Part shown: in pieces, positions 16,578 through 24,788 of the stretch
Position numbering within the stretch: the stretch's first letter is position 1
How the letters are laid out: the number at the start of each line of letters is the position of its first letter
Assembly: GCA_964631345.1 (NCBI GenBank)
Contig: CAZVWE010000009.1
Span: 3,474 to 67,473 of the forward strand
Length of the DNA stretch: 64,000 nucleotides
Direction of reading: 5' to 3'
From: MGBC163016 sp964631345
GTDB taxonomy: Bacteria; Actinomycetota; Coriobacteriia; Coriobacteriales; Eggerthellaceae
The notes under the pieces: model-generated
Database searches by the model: none
Seen by the model: the letters and a program-made list of their open reading frames with translations, nothing else
What the model was told of the DNA's origin: nothing
Program-made: the position numbers and the translations under genes

Positions 16578-18286
16578 TTGATGAGATAAGCATTTCAAAC
16601 ATCGCACTGATCAATAAAGCAACCATCAGATTATCTGATGGTCTTACAGCAATTACAGGAGAAACTGGAGCGGGTAAAACTGCGCTTCTAAACTCTTGTA
16701 GATTAATCACAGGACAGCGTGCGGAAAAATCGATGATCCGTGAAGGCGAAAACGAAGCAAGCGTTACGGCTAGGGTTTTTATTGAAGACGCAACAGAAAG
16801 TGCTTTTGATAAATCTAGTGAATCTGATGAATTTGACACATCTGATGAATTTGACATGTCTTGCGGGTTCGAGAAAGAAACCCATGTAGAAGAAATGGTC
16901 GTTGTTCGTACTATTTCTCAAGATGGGCGTTCAAGGGTAAAGATCAACGGGGAAATGGCAAGTGTGGGAGAACTTGCATCTGAAATCGGAGGATCGATTG
17001 ACCTTTCCGGGCAACATGATCAACGGCTTTTAACTTCGCCTGCGACACAGAGAGACATCCTTGATAACTGGGCAGGCGATGATGTTTTATCTAAAAGGCA
17101 AAAGTATTCTGAGCTTTTTGCGCTTCGCGATGAGAAGCGCGCGAAGCTCGATGAGCTTATAGAGCGTAAGAACACTTCAGAAGACAGGCTTGAACAGGCG
17201 GTATTTGCACTTCGTCAAATTGATGCAATAGAGCCATCAATTGATGATTACTCAGATTTGATGGCAACGCTTAAAAAGTCTGAGAACGCTGAGGTGCTCG
17301 CGAGACTAACAAATGAGGCATATGATGCGCTATCAGGAGAGCAACAAGCACTCGATTGCTTAAATGCTGCTGTTCAGTTTTTAGATGATGCGTCTAAGTC
17401 TGATGCAGGGCTTATGCAATATGCCGACTCCCTTCGTGAAGCGACATACATATTAGAAGATGTGTCGCGGGATGTTTTAGGCTATAGAGATGCAGTTGAT
17501 TTAGATATAGAAACGCTTGAGGCTATGCAAGCAAGGGCTGCAAGTTATCAATCTCTAATTCGTCAATATGGCCCGACAATTGAGGATCTTATAGCTAAGG
17601 CAGAAGATTTTCGAGAGATTGTAACCCTTTCATCTGGTGATAGTGAGGCATTGCAAGAAGCAGAAGCTGAACTTAAACAAGTAGAAGAAGACCTAAATAT
17701 AGCTGCTAATGCGTTCACGGAGGCAAGACTCACAGCATCCCCTGAACTTTGTGCAGAAATTGGCAAAGTTATGTCTGAGCTTGAAATGGGAAGTGCAGAT
17801 ATAACATGCGATGTAAGCCAGCTTCCGAAAAATGAATGGACAGCTTCTAGCCCGGATAAGGTCGAGTTTTTGTTTAGGGCAGCGTCCGGTATGCAGCCAA
17901 GGCCACTTGCGCGTGTTGCCTCAGGTGGCGAGCTTTCAAGAATCATGCTTGCACTTCATGTTGTCATGGGAAATCGCGATCAAGTATCAACTCTTGTATT
18001 TGATGAGATAGATGCAGGTGTCGGTGGAAATACCGCGCGAGCTTTAGCTGATGTGTTGTCTGGTCTTGCGAAAACTCATCAAGTGATAGTTGTTACCCAT
18101 CTTGCACAAATTGCAGCTGCTGCAGAGTCGCATTATGTTGTTACGAAAACCGAAAATGCAGGAATTGCCACAACTACCATCGAGCAAGTGTCTGGACAAG
18201 ATCGCATTGAAGAAGTTGCTCGTATGCTTTCTGGCAGTAAAACTGAGGCCTCGATTAAGCATGCAGAGGAATTACTTGCGGGATAG
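16574..18286 (+). CDS. recN: DNA repair protein RecN
   Basis: SMC-like ATPase acting in double-strand-break repair. Walker A GETGAGKT at residues 29-36, long coiled-coil arms near residues 165-380, ABC signature ASGGELSRIMLAL and Walker B TLVFDEIDAGVGG are present. 570 residues is normal. Between residues about 80 and 107 there is an acidic insertion rich in Ser/Asp/Glu/Phe, encoded by an in-frame tandem repeat of 17 bp units with 18-bp period (16822-16856). The start overlaps the uvrB stop (ATGA). Position uvrB-recN is less usual than argR-recN, so coupling to uvrB suggests a repair operon. Confidence 0.95.
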   Translation: MIDEISISNIALINKATIRLSDGLTAITGETGAGKTALLNSCRLITGQRAEKSMIREGENEASVTARVFIEDATESAFDKSSESDEFDTSDEFDMSCGFEKETHVEEMVVVRTISQDGRSRVKINGEMASVGELASEIGGSIDLSGQHDQRLLTSPATQRDILDNWAGDDVLSKRQKYSELFALRDEKRAKLDELIERKNTSEDRLEQAVFALRQIDAIEPSIDDYSDLMATLKKSENAEVLARLTNEAYDALSGEQQALDCLNAAVQFLDDASKSDAGLMQYADSLREATYILEDVSRDVLGYRDAVDLDIETLEAMQARAASYQSLIRQYGPTIEDLIAKAEDFREIVTLSSGDSEALQEAEAELKQVEEDLNIAANAFTEARLTASPELCAEIGKVMSELEMGSADITCDVSQLPKNEWTASSPDKVEFLFRAASGMQPRPLARVASGGELSRIMLALHVVMGNRDQVSTLVFDEIDAGVGGNTARALADVLSGLAKTHQVIVVTHLAQIAAAAESHYVVTKTENAGIATTTIEQVSGQDRIEEVARMLSGSKTEASIKHAEELLAG

Positions 18287-18447
18287 CAAATACTTGGGCA
18301 ATTATGGTGTAAAAGATAACTGACACTTAATTTGGTGTTGATTCACGTGCCGATGACTATGTATTTTCAGTGCGGTCTATTTGATCGAATATCGGTAAGG
18401 TTGCATTTACCTTTAGTTTCTACGACAATTAAACGATTAATGCACAT

Positions 18448-18465
18448 ATGCGTCTATAGACGCAT
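18448..18465. promoter_or_regulatory. 18-bp perfect palindrome at RlpA-like gene start
   Basis: ATGCGTCTATAGACGCAT is a perfect palindrome ending six bases before the ATG at 18472, where a ribosome site would normally sit. As DNA it could be an operator; as RNA a seven-pair hairpin with a TATA loop would sequester the initiation region. Confidence 0.6.
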
Positions 18466-18471
18466 GGACAA

Positions 18472-19581
18472 ATGATGAACGGGGATGCCTTGGTTAATAA
18501 GGCTTTAACCATAACGGACAAGGTCATATGTGTAGCAATATCCTTATTGCTAGTTGCTAGTTCGACTTTTTTAAGTCCGGTTCCAGCCTATGCTGTTTCA
18601 GATGCAGATATTCAAGCTGCGGAGGATAAATATAATGACTCGGCACTTGCACTTGAAGAGGCAAAGGCAAAAATTGATGCAATTACAGAAGAATACAATG
18701 CTCTTTCTGCTGAAATTGACAGCTTGCAAATTGAGATAGATAAGGCTGCGAATTCTGTTTTAGAGTCGCAAAACGCAATGCTTGAAGGTAGAAGCGTGCT
18801 GTCGAATACAGCGGTATATGAGTATAGAAGCTCCACTGTTTCTACAATCTTAAATACGATATTTGGCTCTTCCAATATGACAGAGTTGTTCAAGAATATG
18901 GACTATATTCAAAACATAATGCAACAGCAGGCTGAAGAAGTTGAAAAGCAAAAGCATTTAAAAGACGAGTTTACCCAGGCATCAGAAAAACTGACTCTTC
19001 AGAAAAACGAGCAAGATGCAAAATTTGAAGAGCTCAGCAAGAAAAGGGAGGAAGCGGCCGCAGTTGTTGAACAGGCGTCAGCGACAGTTGAAGAGGATTC
19101 TGCTGAATTAGAGGAACTCAAGAAAAAAGCTGAGAGTTTTATTTGGAAGACCTCTCCAGCAGTTGATGAAGATCCAGACGCAAACACGACTGACCGTAAA
19201 GACCCTATTTCAGACAATACTCCTGTTGTACCTGACCCATCGCCTCCGTCAGGGGACTGGATTACAGGTGTTGCATCTGCATACGGTGGAGATAGCGATC
19301 CATATACTCCATGTCCAGGCAAAACAGCAACCGGGGCAATTTGTGACAACAATTCAATGGGTGTTGCGGTTCCGCAAAGCCTTCCGAATTACACATCCTA
19401 TTATGGAAAGACAGTTGAGATTAGATACAACGGAATGACTGTTTATGGCGTTGTTAACGACTGTGGATATATGTCGGGTGGCGCACGCGCACTTGACTTA
19501 CAGCCTGGTATATTTAAGGCCTTTGGGTATGAGGATTGTTTGTCCTGGGGTCTACGTACTGTGAGCTATCGATTTTACTAG
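18472..19581 (+). CDS. Secreted coiled-coil protein with RlpA-like double-psi beta-barrel domain
   Basis: Predicted exported cell-wall protein. A signal peptide spans residues about 12-42 (VICVAISLLLVASSTFLSPV, cleavage after AYA). Residues 45-225 are coiled coil, resembling the PcsB/CwlO N-terminal domain. A short acidic/Pro linker is followed by about 105 residues of RlpA/3D-like double-psi beta-barrel: GVASAYGGDSDPYTP, TATGAICDN, MGVAVPQSLPNY and VNDCGYMSGGARALDLQP. Such domains bind or cleave peptidoglycan. The start codon is uncertain: tandem ATGs at 18472/18475 lack a clear ribosome site, whereas a TTG at 18489 has GGGG upstream. A palindrome precedes and a strong hairpin follows. Confidence 0.82.
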   Translation: MMNGDALVNKALTITDKVICVAISLLLVASSTFLSPVPAYAVSDADIQAAEDKYNDSALALEEAKAKIDAITEEYNALSAEIDSLQIEIDKAANSVLESQNAMLEGRSVLSNTAVYEYRSSTVSTILNTIFGSSNMTELFKNMDYIQNIMQQQAEEVEKQKHLKDEFTQASEKLTLQKNEQDAKFEELSKKREEAAAVVEQASATVEEDSAELEELKKKAESFIWKTSPAVDEDPDANTTDRKDPISDNTPVVPDPSPPSGDWITGVASAYGGDSDPYTPCPGKTATGAICDNNSMGVAVPQSLPNYTSYYGKTVEIRYNGMTVYGVVNDCGYMSGGARALDLQPGIFKAFGYEDCLSWGLRTVSYRFY

Positions 19582-19618
19582 GCACGTCTAAATGACTTGG
19601 CTGGCTTAGACGTGCCTA
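19579..19618 (+). terminator. 13-bp hairpin after RlpA-like gene
   Basis: TAGGCACGTCTAA pairs perfectly with TTAGACGTGCCTA, starting at the stop codon itself. There is no T run (AAATATG follows), so it is either a non-canonical terminator or an mRNA 3'-stabilising stem. Confidence 0.55.
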
Positions 19619-19767
19619 AATATGCTGAGGCAAGCAGGTAACTTGCAAGCAGGTAGCCAGTCGCCAATTAGTCGCCAATCAACTCAATTGATTGTCGTTG
19701 TTCCCACCGATAGCTCCAGAAATCATATGCGATAAATCTCTTTAATCTTAGAGTTAAAAATTAGCCC

Positions 19768-19773
19768 TATAAT
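19768..19773 (+). promoter_or_regulatory. Candidate -10 box of pheS promoter
   Basis: Consensus TATAAT 32 bp before the pheS start, with no good -35. The transcript would begin near 19780 and contain the AAAGGGG ribosome site. No T-box leader is visible. The upstream spacer has short imperfect duplications (GCAAGCAGGTA twice, AGTCGCCAAT twice). Confidence 0.5.
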
Positions 19774-19805
19774 TGCAACTTGCAACCAAATTCAAAGGGG
19801 AATCT

Positions 19806-20867
19806 ATGTCATTGATAGATGAATTATCTGATTTAAGAATCAGTACCTTAAATGATATTGAGTTAGCTGATAATTTAAATAATCTTGAGGCAATCCGAAT
19901 AGCTGTGCTCGGTAAATCTGGCACACTAACTTCATACCTAAGATCAATGGGCAGCGTTGCTAAAGAAGAGCGCGCAGAGGTTGGTAAAGCGGTAAACGCT
20001 GCAAGAGAGGATATAGAGGCAGCGCTAGCTTCCAGAAAGGATTTGCTCTTTGCAGAAAAGCTTGAAAGCGATATCGAAGCATCAGCTGTTGATATAACGC
20101 TTCCGGGTCGTGCGCAACAGATTGGCACAAGGCATCTGATTAATGGGATCATAGAAGAGTTGACGAATATCTTTTTAGGCCTTGGATATACGATAGGCTA
20201 TGGTCCTGAAGTTGAAACTGACTACTATAATTTCACGGCATTAAATGCGCCGCCAGATCACCCCAGTCGATCAATGCAGGATACGTTCTACATACGAGAC
20301 TTATCGGGTGACAAGGCTTCTGTGCGTGGCGAATCGGATGTATTGCTACGCACGCAAACATCAGGTGTTCAGGTTCATCTCATGGAAGACAATGGACTTC
20401 CAATCTATGTTGTTGCACCTGGCAAAGTTTATAGGCGTGATGTTGCAGATCCAAGCCATCTTCCGCAATTTCATCAAATTGAGGGTCTTGTTGTTGATAA
20501 GGGCATTACGTTTGGCGATCTCAAAGGAACACTCGAATTTTTGTGTCGCGAGGTTTTTGGTGAGGAACGCAAGACACGTTTTCGCGCTCATTACTTTCCG
20601 TTTACTGAGCCATCCGCAGAAGTAGATGTTAGCTGTGGAATTTGCCATGGCGCGGGCTGTCGTATGTGTAAAGGCACAGGTTGGCTTGAAATTTTGGGCT
20701 GCGGCATGGTTGACCCGAACGTTCTTCAGATGAGCGGCATTGACCCTGAAGAGTATTCTGGTTTTGCATTTGGTATGGGGGTAGAGAGAATAGCTTGCCT
20801 TAAATACAACGTACCTGATCTTCGCATGCTACTTGAAGGTGACATGCGGTTCTTAAGGCAGTTTTAG
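19806..20867 (+). CDS. pheS: Phenylalanyl-tRNA synthetase alpha subunit
   Basis: Catalytic alpha subunit of the alpha2-beta2 class II PheRS. Class II motif 2 (VYRRDVADPSHLPQFHQIEG) and motif 3 (GFAFGMGVERIACLKY) are intact. The N-terminal coiled coil occupies residues 1-90. A metal-binding-like CGICHGAGCRMCKGTG segment is near residue 285. The start is placed at 19806, after AAAGGGGAATCT, rather than at 19773; the 353-residue product is normal. The stop region is duplicated (AAGGCAGTTTTA twice at 20859-20885). pheT follows 147 bp downstream. Confidence 0.96.
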   Translation: MSLIDELSDLRISTLNDIELADNLNNLEAIRIAVLGKSGTLTSYLRSMGSVAKEERAEVGKAVNAAREDIEAALASRKDLLFAEKLESDIEASAVDITLPGRAQQIGTRHLINGIIEELTNIFLGLGYTIGYGPEVETDYYNFTALNAPPDHPSRSMQDTFYIRDLSGDKASVRGESDVLLRTQTSGVQVHLMEDNGLPIYVVAPGKVYRRDVADPSHLPQFHQIEGLVVDKGITFGDLKGTLEFLCREVFGEERKTRFRAHYFPFTEPSAEVDVSCGICHGAGCRMCKGTGWLEILGCGMVDPNVLQMSGIDPEEYSGFAFGMGVERIACLKYNVPDLRMLLEGDMRFLRQF

Positions 20868-21014
20868 TAAGTAAGGCAGTTTTAAAGGCCTACCACAGCG
20901 GTTTTCTGCTTTAGAGGGTTTTATGTGCATGGCGTATTAATTTAGATAGAGCGATTTAGACGATTACCAACTTTGCTGATTATTTAACTGACGGTTTAAA
21001 CAACGAAAGAGCAT

Positions 21015-23516
21015 ATGATGAAGGTTTCTTTGAAATGGATTCGTGAATATGTGGATGTGCCAAGTGACATAAAGGCATTCTGCGACAGACTTGATCTTAC
21101 GGGAACAGGCGTTGAAGGTGTTGAAGAAACTGGTAATGCTTTTGAGAATATAGTTACCGCTAAGGTTGTTTCCAAGGAACATCATCCTGATTCAGATCAC
21201 ATGTGGGTATGTATGGTAGATGTTGGAGACAACAATCTCGGAGAAGATGGAACACCTGAACCCTTACAGATTGTTTGTGGTGCGCAGAATTTTAATGCAG
21301 GGGATCATATTGTGACTGCTCTTGTGGGAGCTAAGCTTCCAGGGGATGTGAAAATCAAGAAGTCGAAGCTTAGAGGTGTGGTTTCAAATGGGATGAACTG
21401 CTCTGGGCGGGAACTCGGACTCTCTAATGATCACGAAGGGATTTTGATTCTTCCAGAAGATGCTCCAATAGGCGTTCCGTTTTCTGAGTATTTAGACAAA
21501 ACAGACATTGTGCTAGACCTTGAGATAACTCCAAATCGTCCGGATTGTCTATCAATTACAGGTCTTGCGCGTGAAATTGGCGCAATGTATGAGACTGATT
21601 GGCATAATCCACTTCCAGAAGAAGCTGCAAAACTTGAGCTTGAAAGTGATGGGAATGCACTTGAGGATTTGGTGTCAGTTGCAATCGAGGACTCTGTACG
21701 CTGTCCAAGGTATACCGTACGTGTTATTCGCGATGTTAAAGTAGGTCCTTCTCCTGATTGGATGGTTGAGCGTCTGGCAGCTATTGGACAGAGGTCAATC
21801 AATAATGTAGTGGATGTTACGAACTACATCTTGTTTCTATATGGTCAGCCTTTACATTCTTTTGATTTTGACAAAATGAAAAACAAGGATGGCAAAGTTG
21901 CAGTAGAGGTACGCGCTGCTCATGAAGGCGAAAAGTTGCTTACGCTTGATGGTGTAGAGCGAGACCTTACAGAAGATATGACAGTTATTGCAACCCCAGA
22001 GGCAGGAGCTGTCGGTCTTGCTGGTGTTATGGGCGGCATGAATACAGAAGTCACAGAAGATACAACATGTGTGCTTTTAGAAGCTGCAACTTTTGAGCCT
22101 GGTCGTACAAGTCGTACAAGTAGAAACTTGAACCTCATATCTGAAAGCTCCCTTCGATATGAAAGAGGGGTAGATGACCATGGCATTGATGAAAGAAGCG
22201 CTGCAGCATGCGCATTGCTCGCAGAAGTTGCAGGAGGGCGTGTTGTTTACGCGCGTGATAACAATGCTGGCATAATTGATGTGTGGCCAAATCCAAAGAC
22301 TCCACCGACAATTGTTTTTAGAAAGACGCGTTTTAACGAATTTGTTGGTGCTCAAATTCCAGGAACTTATTGTGAGGATTCACTTACACGGCTTGGATGT
22401 ACGATCAAATCAGGTCGTGGAGAGGACGTACTCGAGGTTGTAGCTCCAACATTTCGTCCTGATCTTGAGCGTGAGGCTGATCTGTATGAAGAGGTTCTAC
22501 GCCTTTGGGGAATGGATAGGATAGTCTCGACATTGCCTGCAAGCCCCCATAGGGTTGGACGTATTCCTAATACAGAACAAGTGCTAAGGATTATCAACAA
22601 TACACTTCGCGCAAGCGGTATGAACGAAACAATGACTTATTCGTTTGCCGACGTGAATGATATAGAAAAGCTAGGTCTTGATCCGGATGCGTTAGGCATC
22701 CCAGTTGAACTTTTGAATCCTTTAAACACTGAGCAATCTGTTATGCGCCAATCTATGCTTCCAGGTCTTTTGAGGTCTGTTGAATACAATCTCAGTCGTG
22801 GTGTTAAAAATATTCAGTTATATGAAATAGGTACTGTGTTTATTGCAAGCGATGGCAAGAAAAAGCCAAAAGAAATTTCAAAGCTAGGCGGAGTTTTAGC
22901 GGGGTCTATGCAAGAGTCATCATGGAACAACAAGGCTGTTTCATTTGACTTCTTTGATGGCAAAGGTATTTTGGAAAATCTTGCACGCGAACTTGCGCTT
23001 CCAAAGGTGAGATTTAAGGCTTTGTCAGCTGAGGAAGCAAAGCAGTTGCAGCCGGGTCGTGCAGCACAAATGCTTTCCGGCTCTGCTGTTATCGGATGGA
23101 TCGGTGAAATACATCCGCTTGTGGCTCAAAAGTTTGAGATTGATGTACCGGTTGTTGCATTTGAGCTCGATATCGCTGCTTTGACAAAGTGCGCACACGA
23201 TGCTCGCCCATATGTTGATGTTCCAATGTATCCTGCAATTGAAATCGATCAAAACTTTGTTGTTGCAGAAGATGTGACAAATGAGCGACTTGTACAGGTT
23301 ATGACATCTGCTGGTGGTTCTTTACTTGAAGGGGTCAAGCTGTTTGATGTCTATAGAGACGATGAGCGAGTAGGTAAAGGCATGAAGTCAATGGCCTATT
23401 CTCTGACCTACAGATCTTCTGATAGAACCCTTACGGCCGATGAAGTTGAAAAAGCACATTCAAAATTAGTGCGTAAAGTTGAAGGTGCGTGTGCTGCGTC
23501 TGTGAGATCGGAGTAA
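21015..23516 (+). CDS. pheT: Phenylalanyl-tRNA synthetase beta subunit
   Basis: Beta subunit of PheRS, providing tRNA binding and editing. Domains in order: tRNA-binding OB fold (residues about 40-150, with SDHMWVCMVDVGD and QIVCGAQNF), B3/B4 editing domain (about 210-400), B5 (about 405-475), catalytic-like core (about 490-720) and the C-terminal ferredoxin-fold anticodon-binding domain (about 735-833, ending SYSLTYRSSDRTLT-type motif). 833 residues is typical. Start ATG at 21015 with ATG at 21018 as alternative. It converges on the PhnP-like gene with one base between stops. Confidence 0.96.
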   Translation: MMKVSLKWIREYVDVPSDIKAFCDRLDLTGTGVEGVEETGNAFENIVTAKVVSKEHHPDSDHMWVCMVDVGDNNLGEDGTPEPLQIVCGAQNFNAGDHIVTALVGAKLPGDVKIKKSKLRGVVSNGMNCSGRELGLSNDHEGILILPEDAPIGVPFSEYLDKTDIVLDLEITPNRPDCLSITGLAREIGAMYETDWHNPLPEEAAKLELESDGNALEDLVSVAIEDSVRCPRYTVRVIRDVKVGPSPDWMVERLAAIGQRSINNVVDVTNYILFLYGQPLHSFDFDKMKNKDGKVAVEVRAAHEGEKLLTLDGVERDLTEDMTVIATPEAGAVGLAGVMGGMNTEVTEDTTCVLLEAATFEPGRTSRTSRNLNLISESSLRYERGVDDHGIDERSAAACALLAEVAGGRVVYARDNNAGIIDVWPNPKTPPTIVFRKTRFNEFVGAQIPGTYCEDSLTRLGCTIKSGRGEDVLEVVAPTFRPDLEREADLYEEVLRLWGMDRIVSTLPASPHRVGRIPNTEQVLRIINNTLRASGMNETMTYSFADVNDIEKLGLDPDALGIPVELLNPLNTEQSVMRQSMLPGLLRSVEYNLSRGVKNIQLYEIGTVFIASDGKKKPKEISKLGGVLAGSMQESSWNNKAVSFDFFDGKGILENLARELALPKVRFKALSAEEAKQLQPGRAAQMLSGSAVIGWIGEIHPLVAQKFEIDVPVVAFELDIAALTKCAHDARPYVDVPMYPAIEIDQNFVVAEDVTNERLVQVMTSAGGSLLEGVKLFDVYRDDERVGKGMKSMAYSLTYRSSDRTLTADEVEKAHSKLVRKVEGACAASVRSE

Positions 23517-23517
23517 A

Positions 23518-24351
23518 TCAAATCTCAATTGAAAGGCCATCCATAGCGCATTCGACACGACCGTTGTATTGCTTTAGATAATCAACCAGCTCGGCATATG
23601 TTATAGGCTCGTCGTAGTGCATGCACATATGAGTCAAATAGATTTTCTTCGCATTAAGCGCAAACCCTTCTTCGATGCATTCTTGTATTGAATGATGGGT
23701 TTGCGGTGTCCAGTTATGCAGCCAATATGTTGCATCCATTGCAAGTATGTCTACTCCCTTTATTGCATCAGCCGTATCAGATGGTAGAGGTCCTGTATCA
23801 GATGCATAAAAGACAGATGTTGTAGGGGTCTTAATCAAGTATCCATAAGTTCCAGGCGCATGCGTCACTGAAAGTGCTGTGTATTCAACTCCATCAAATA
23901 CATGTTTATCAAAAGGTTTAAGTTCTGTGAAATCTAGACAATATGTCATATATGCAAACTCACGTGATATACCATCAATCGTATCTGCTGCGCCAAAAGT
24001 TGGAAGGGGGGTGCCGCCTCGTCTGAGCTGTACTAAATATTCGTATTCTCCAAGACCTCCAATATGATCAAAATGACAGTGAGTGAACAGGATTTCGTCA
24101 ACTGATTTTATGTTCTCACGAATTAACTGATGGCGCGCATCAGGAGGTGTGTCGATAACCACCGTAGATGTAAGTACGTCTTCATCATTAAATCCGCGAA
24201 TCATGATTCCGCAATCGCCGCGAGCAAGTTTGGGGTTTTCGCGCGCCTCTGTACATGCAGGACAATCGCAGAAAAACGAAGGGACACCACAACCTGCAGC
24301 GGTTCCCATAAATGTAAGCATGTGTTTCGTCACGTTATTTATCCATTCCAA
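23518..24351 (-). CDS. Metallo-beta-lactamase fold hydrolase, PhnP-like
   Basis: Cytoplasmic metal-dependent phosphodiesterase-like enzyme. The HxHxDH motif THCHFDHIGG is near residue 91. The N-terminal GTAAGCGVPSFFCDCPAC resembles the cysteine-rich zinc segment of PhnP, the phosphoribosyl 1,2-cyclic phosphate phosphodiesterase. Downstream metal-ligand candidates are the His of TALSVTHAPG, the Asp of YASDTGPL and the His of IYLTHMCMH. There is no C-P lyase operon nearby, so the substrate is open. The start is uncertain: TTG at 24351, GTG at codon 7 or ATG at codon 11 (24321); the family alignment favours the last. Confidence 0.85.
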   Translation of the reverse strand: MEWINNVTKHMLTFMGTAAGCGVPSFFCDCPACTEARENPKLARGDCGIMIRGFNDEDVLTSTVVIDTPPDARHQLIRENIKSVDEILFTHCHFDHIGGLGEYEYLVQLRRGGTPLPTFGAADTIDGISREFAYMTYCLDFTELKPFDKHVFDGVEYTALSVTHAPGTYGYLIKTPTTSVFYASDTGPLPSDTADAIKGVDILAMDATYWLHNWTPQTHHSIQECIEEGFALNAKKIYLTHMCMHYDEPITYAELVDYLKQYNGRVECAMDGLSIEI

Positions 24352-24518
24352 CGTATAAACCGATATTTCAGCATACTTTGAGATACTTTATGTGGGTTTA
24401 GTATATATCTGCAAGCGCAATATTTCGTATTGGTGCATGTGTAATAGGCCTAGTTTCAACTATGGCGTAACTCAAAACCGGGCTAATATCGCCATCCCAA
24501 GGAAAAACTGTTAGTTTG

Positions 24519-24547
24519 TTCGCATCAAAGGGAGCATCTCGTATAAT
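24519..24547 (+). promoter_or_regulatory. Candidate promoter of oxidoreductase operon
   Basis: TTCGCA (24519-24524) and a consensus TATAAT (24542-24547) are 17 bp apart. Transcription would start near 24554, giving a leader of about 235 bases. Confidence 0.55.
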
Positions 24548-24553
24548 CCGTCT

Positions 24554-24788
24554 TTGACGAAATTGTTGCCCTTGCGCAAGCTAAAGGGTTACTATTTCGG
24601 CTAAGTAGGCCAGGCTAATCGCATCGCGGCTGACAAGGCAAAACTTGAGTTGGCTGCGTGTGTTTTTCAGGTCGTGTGCAAAGCACATAGGCTATATGAA
24701 AATGCAAGACTGGGCTTAAGGTTATGCTCCAGCGTGATAGGGGGAAACGCTTCGGGGCATAGTTATCGAGAAGAAGAGGGGAAGGTAG
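24554..24788 (+). promoter_or_regulatory. Long structured 5' leader of oxidoreductase operon
   Basis: The 437-bp gene-free stretch 24352-24788 holds the candidate promoter and this leader. Near its end TATGCTCC (24723-24730) pairs with GGGGCATA (24754-24761), and nested within it AGCGT (24731-24735) pairs with ACGCT (24747-24751), leaving an 11-base loop containing GGGGG. A smaller hairpin GTGTGC-AAA-GCACAT lies near 24675. The GAAGAAGAGGGGAAGG purine tract just before the ATG is the ribosome site. I cannot match it to the Moco/Tuco or another riboswitch class by eye, but a leader this long before a molybdoenzyme makes RNA-level control plausible. Confidence 0.45.

Noticed and set aside
19619..19805. 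T-box leader upstream of pheST
   Set aside because: No T-box sequence or specifier stem seen; only short duplications and a promoter.
24554..24788. Moco/Tuco riboswitch
   Set aside because: Context fits but I could not recognise the conserved core by eye; kept only as an unclassified leader.
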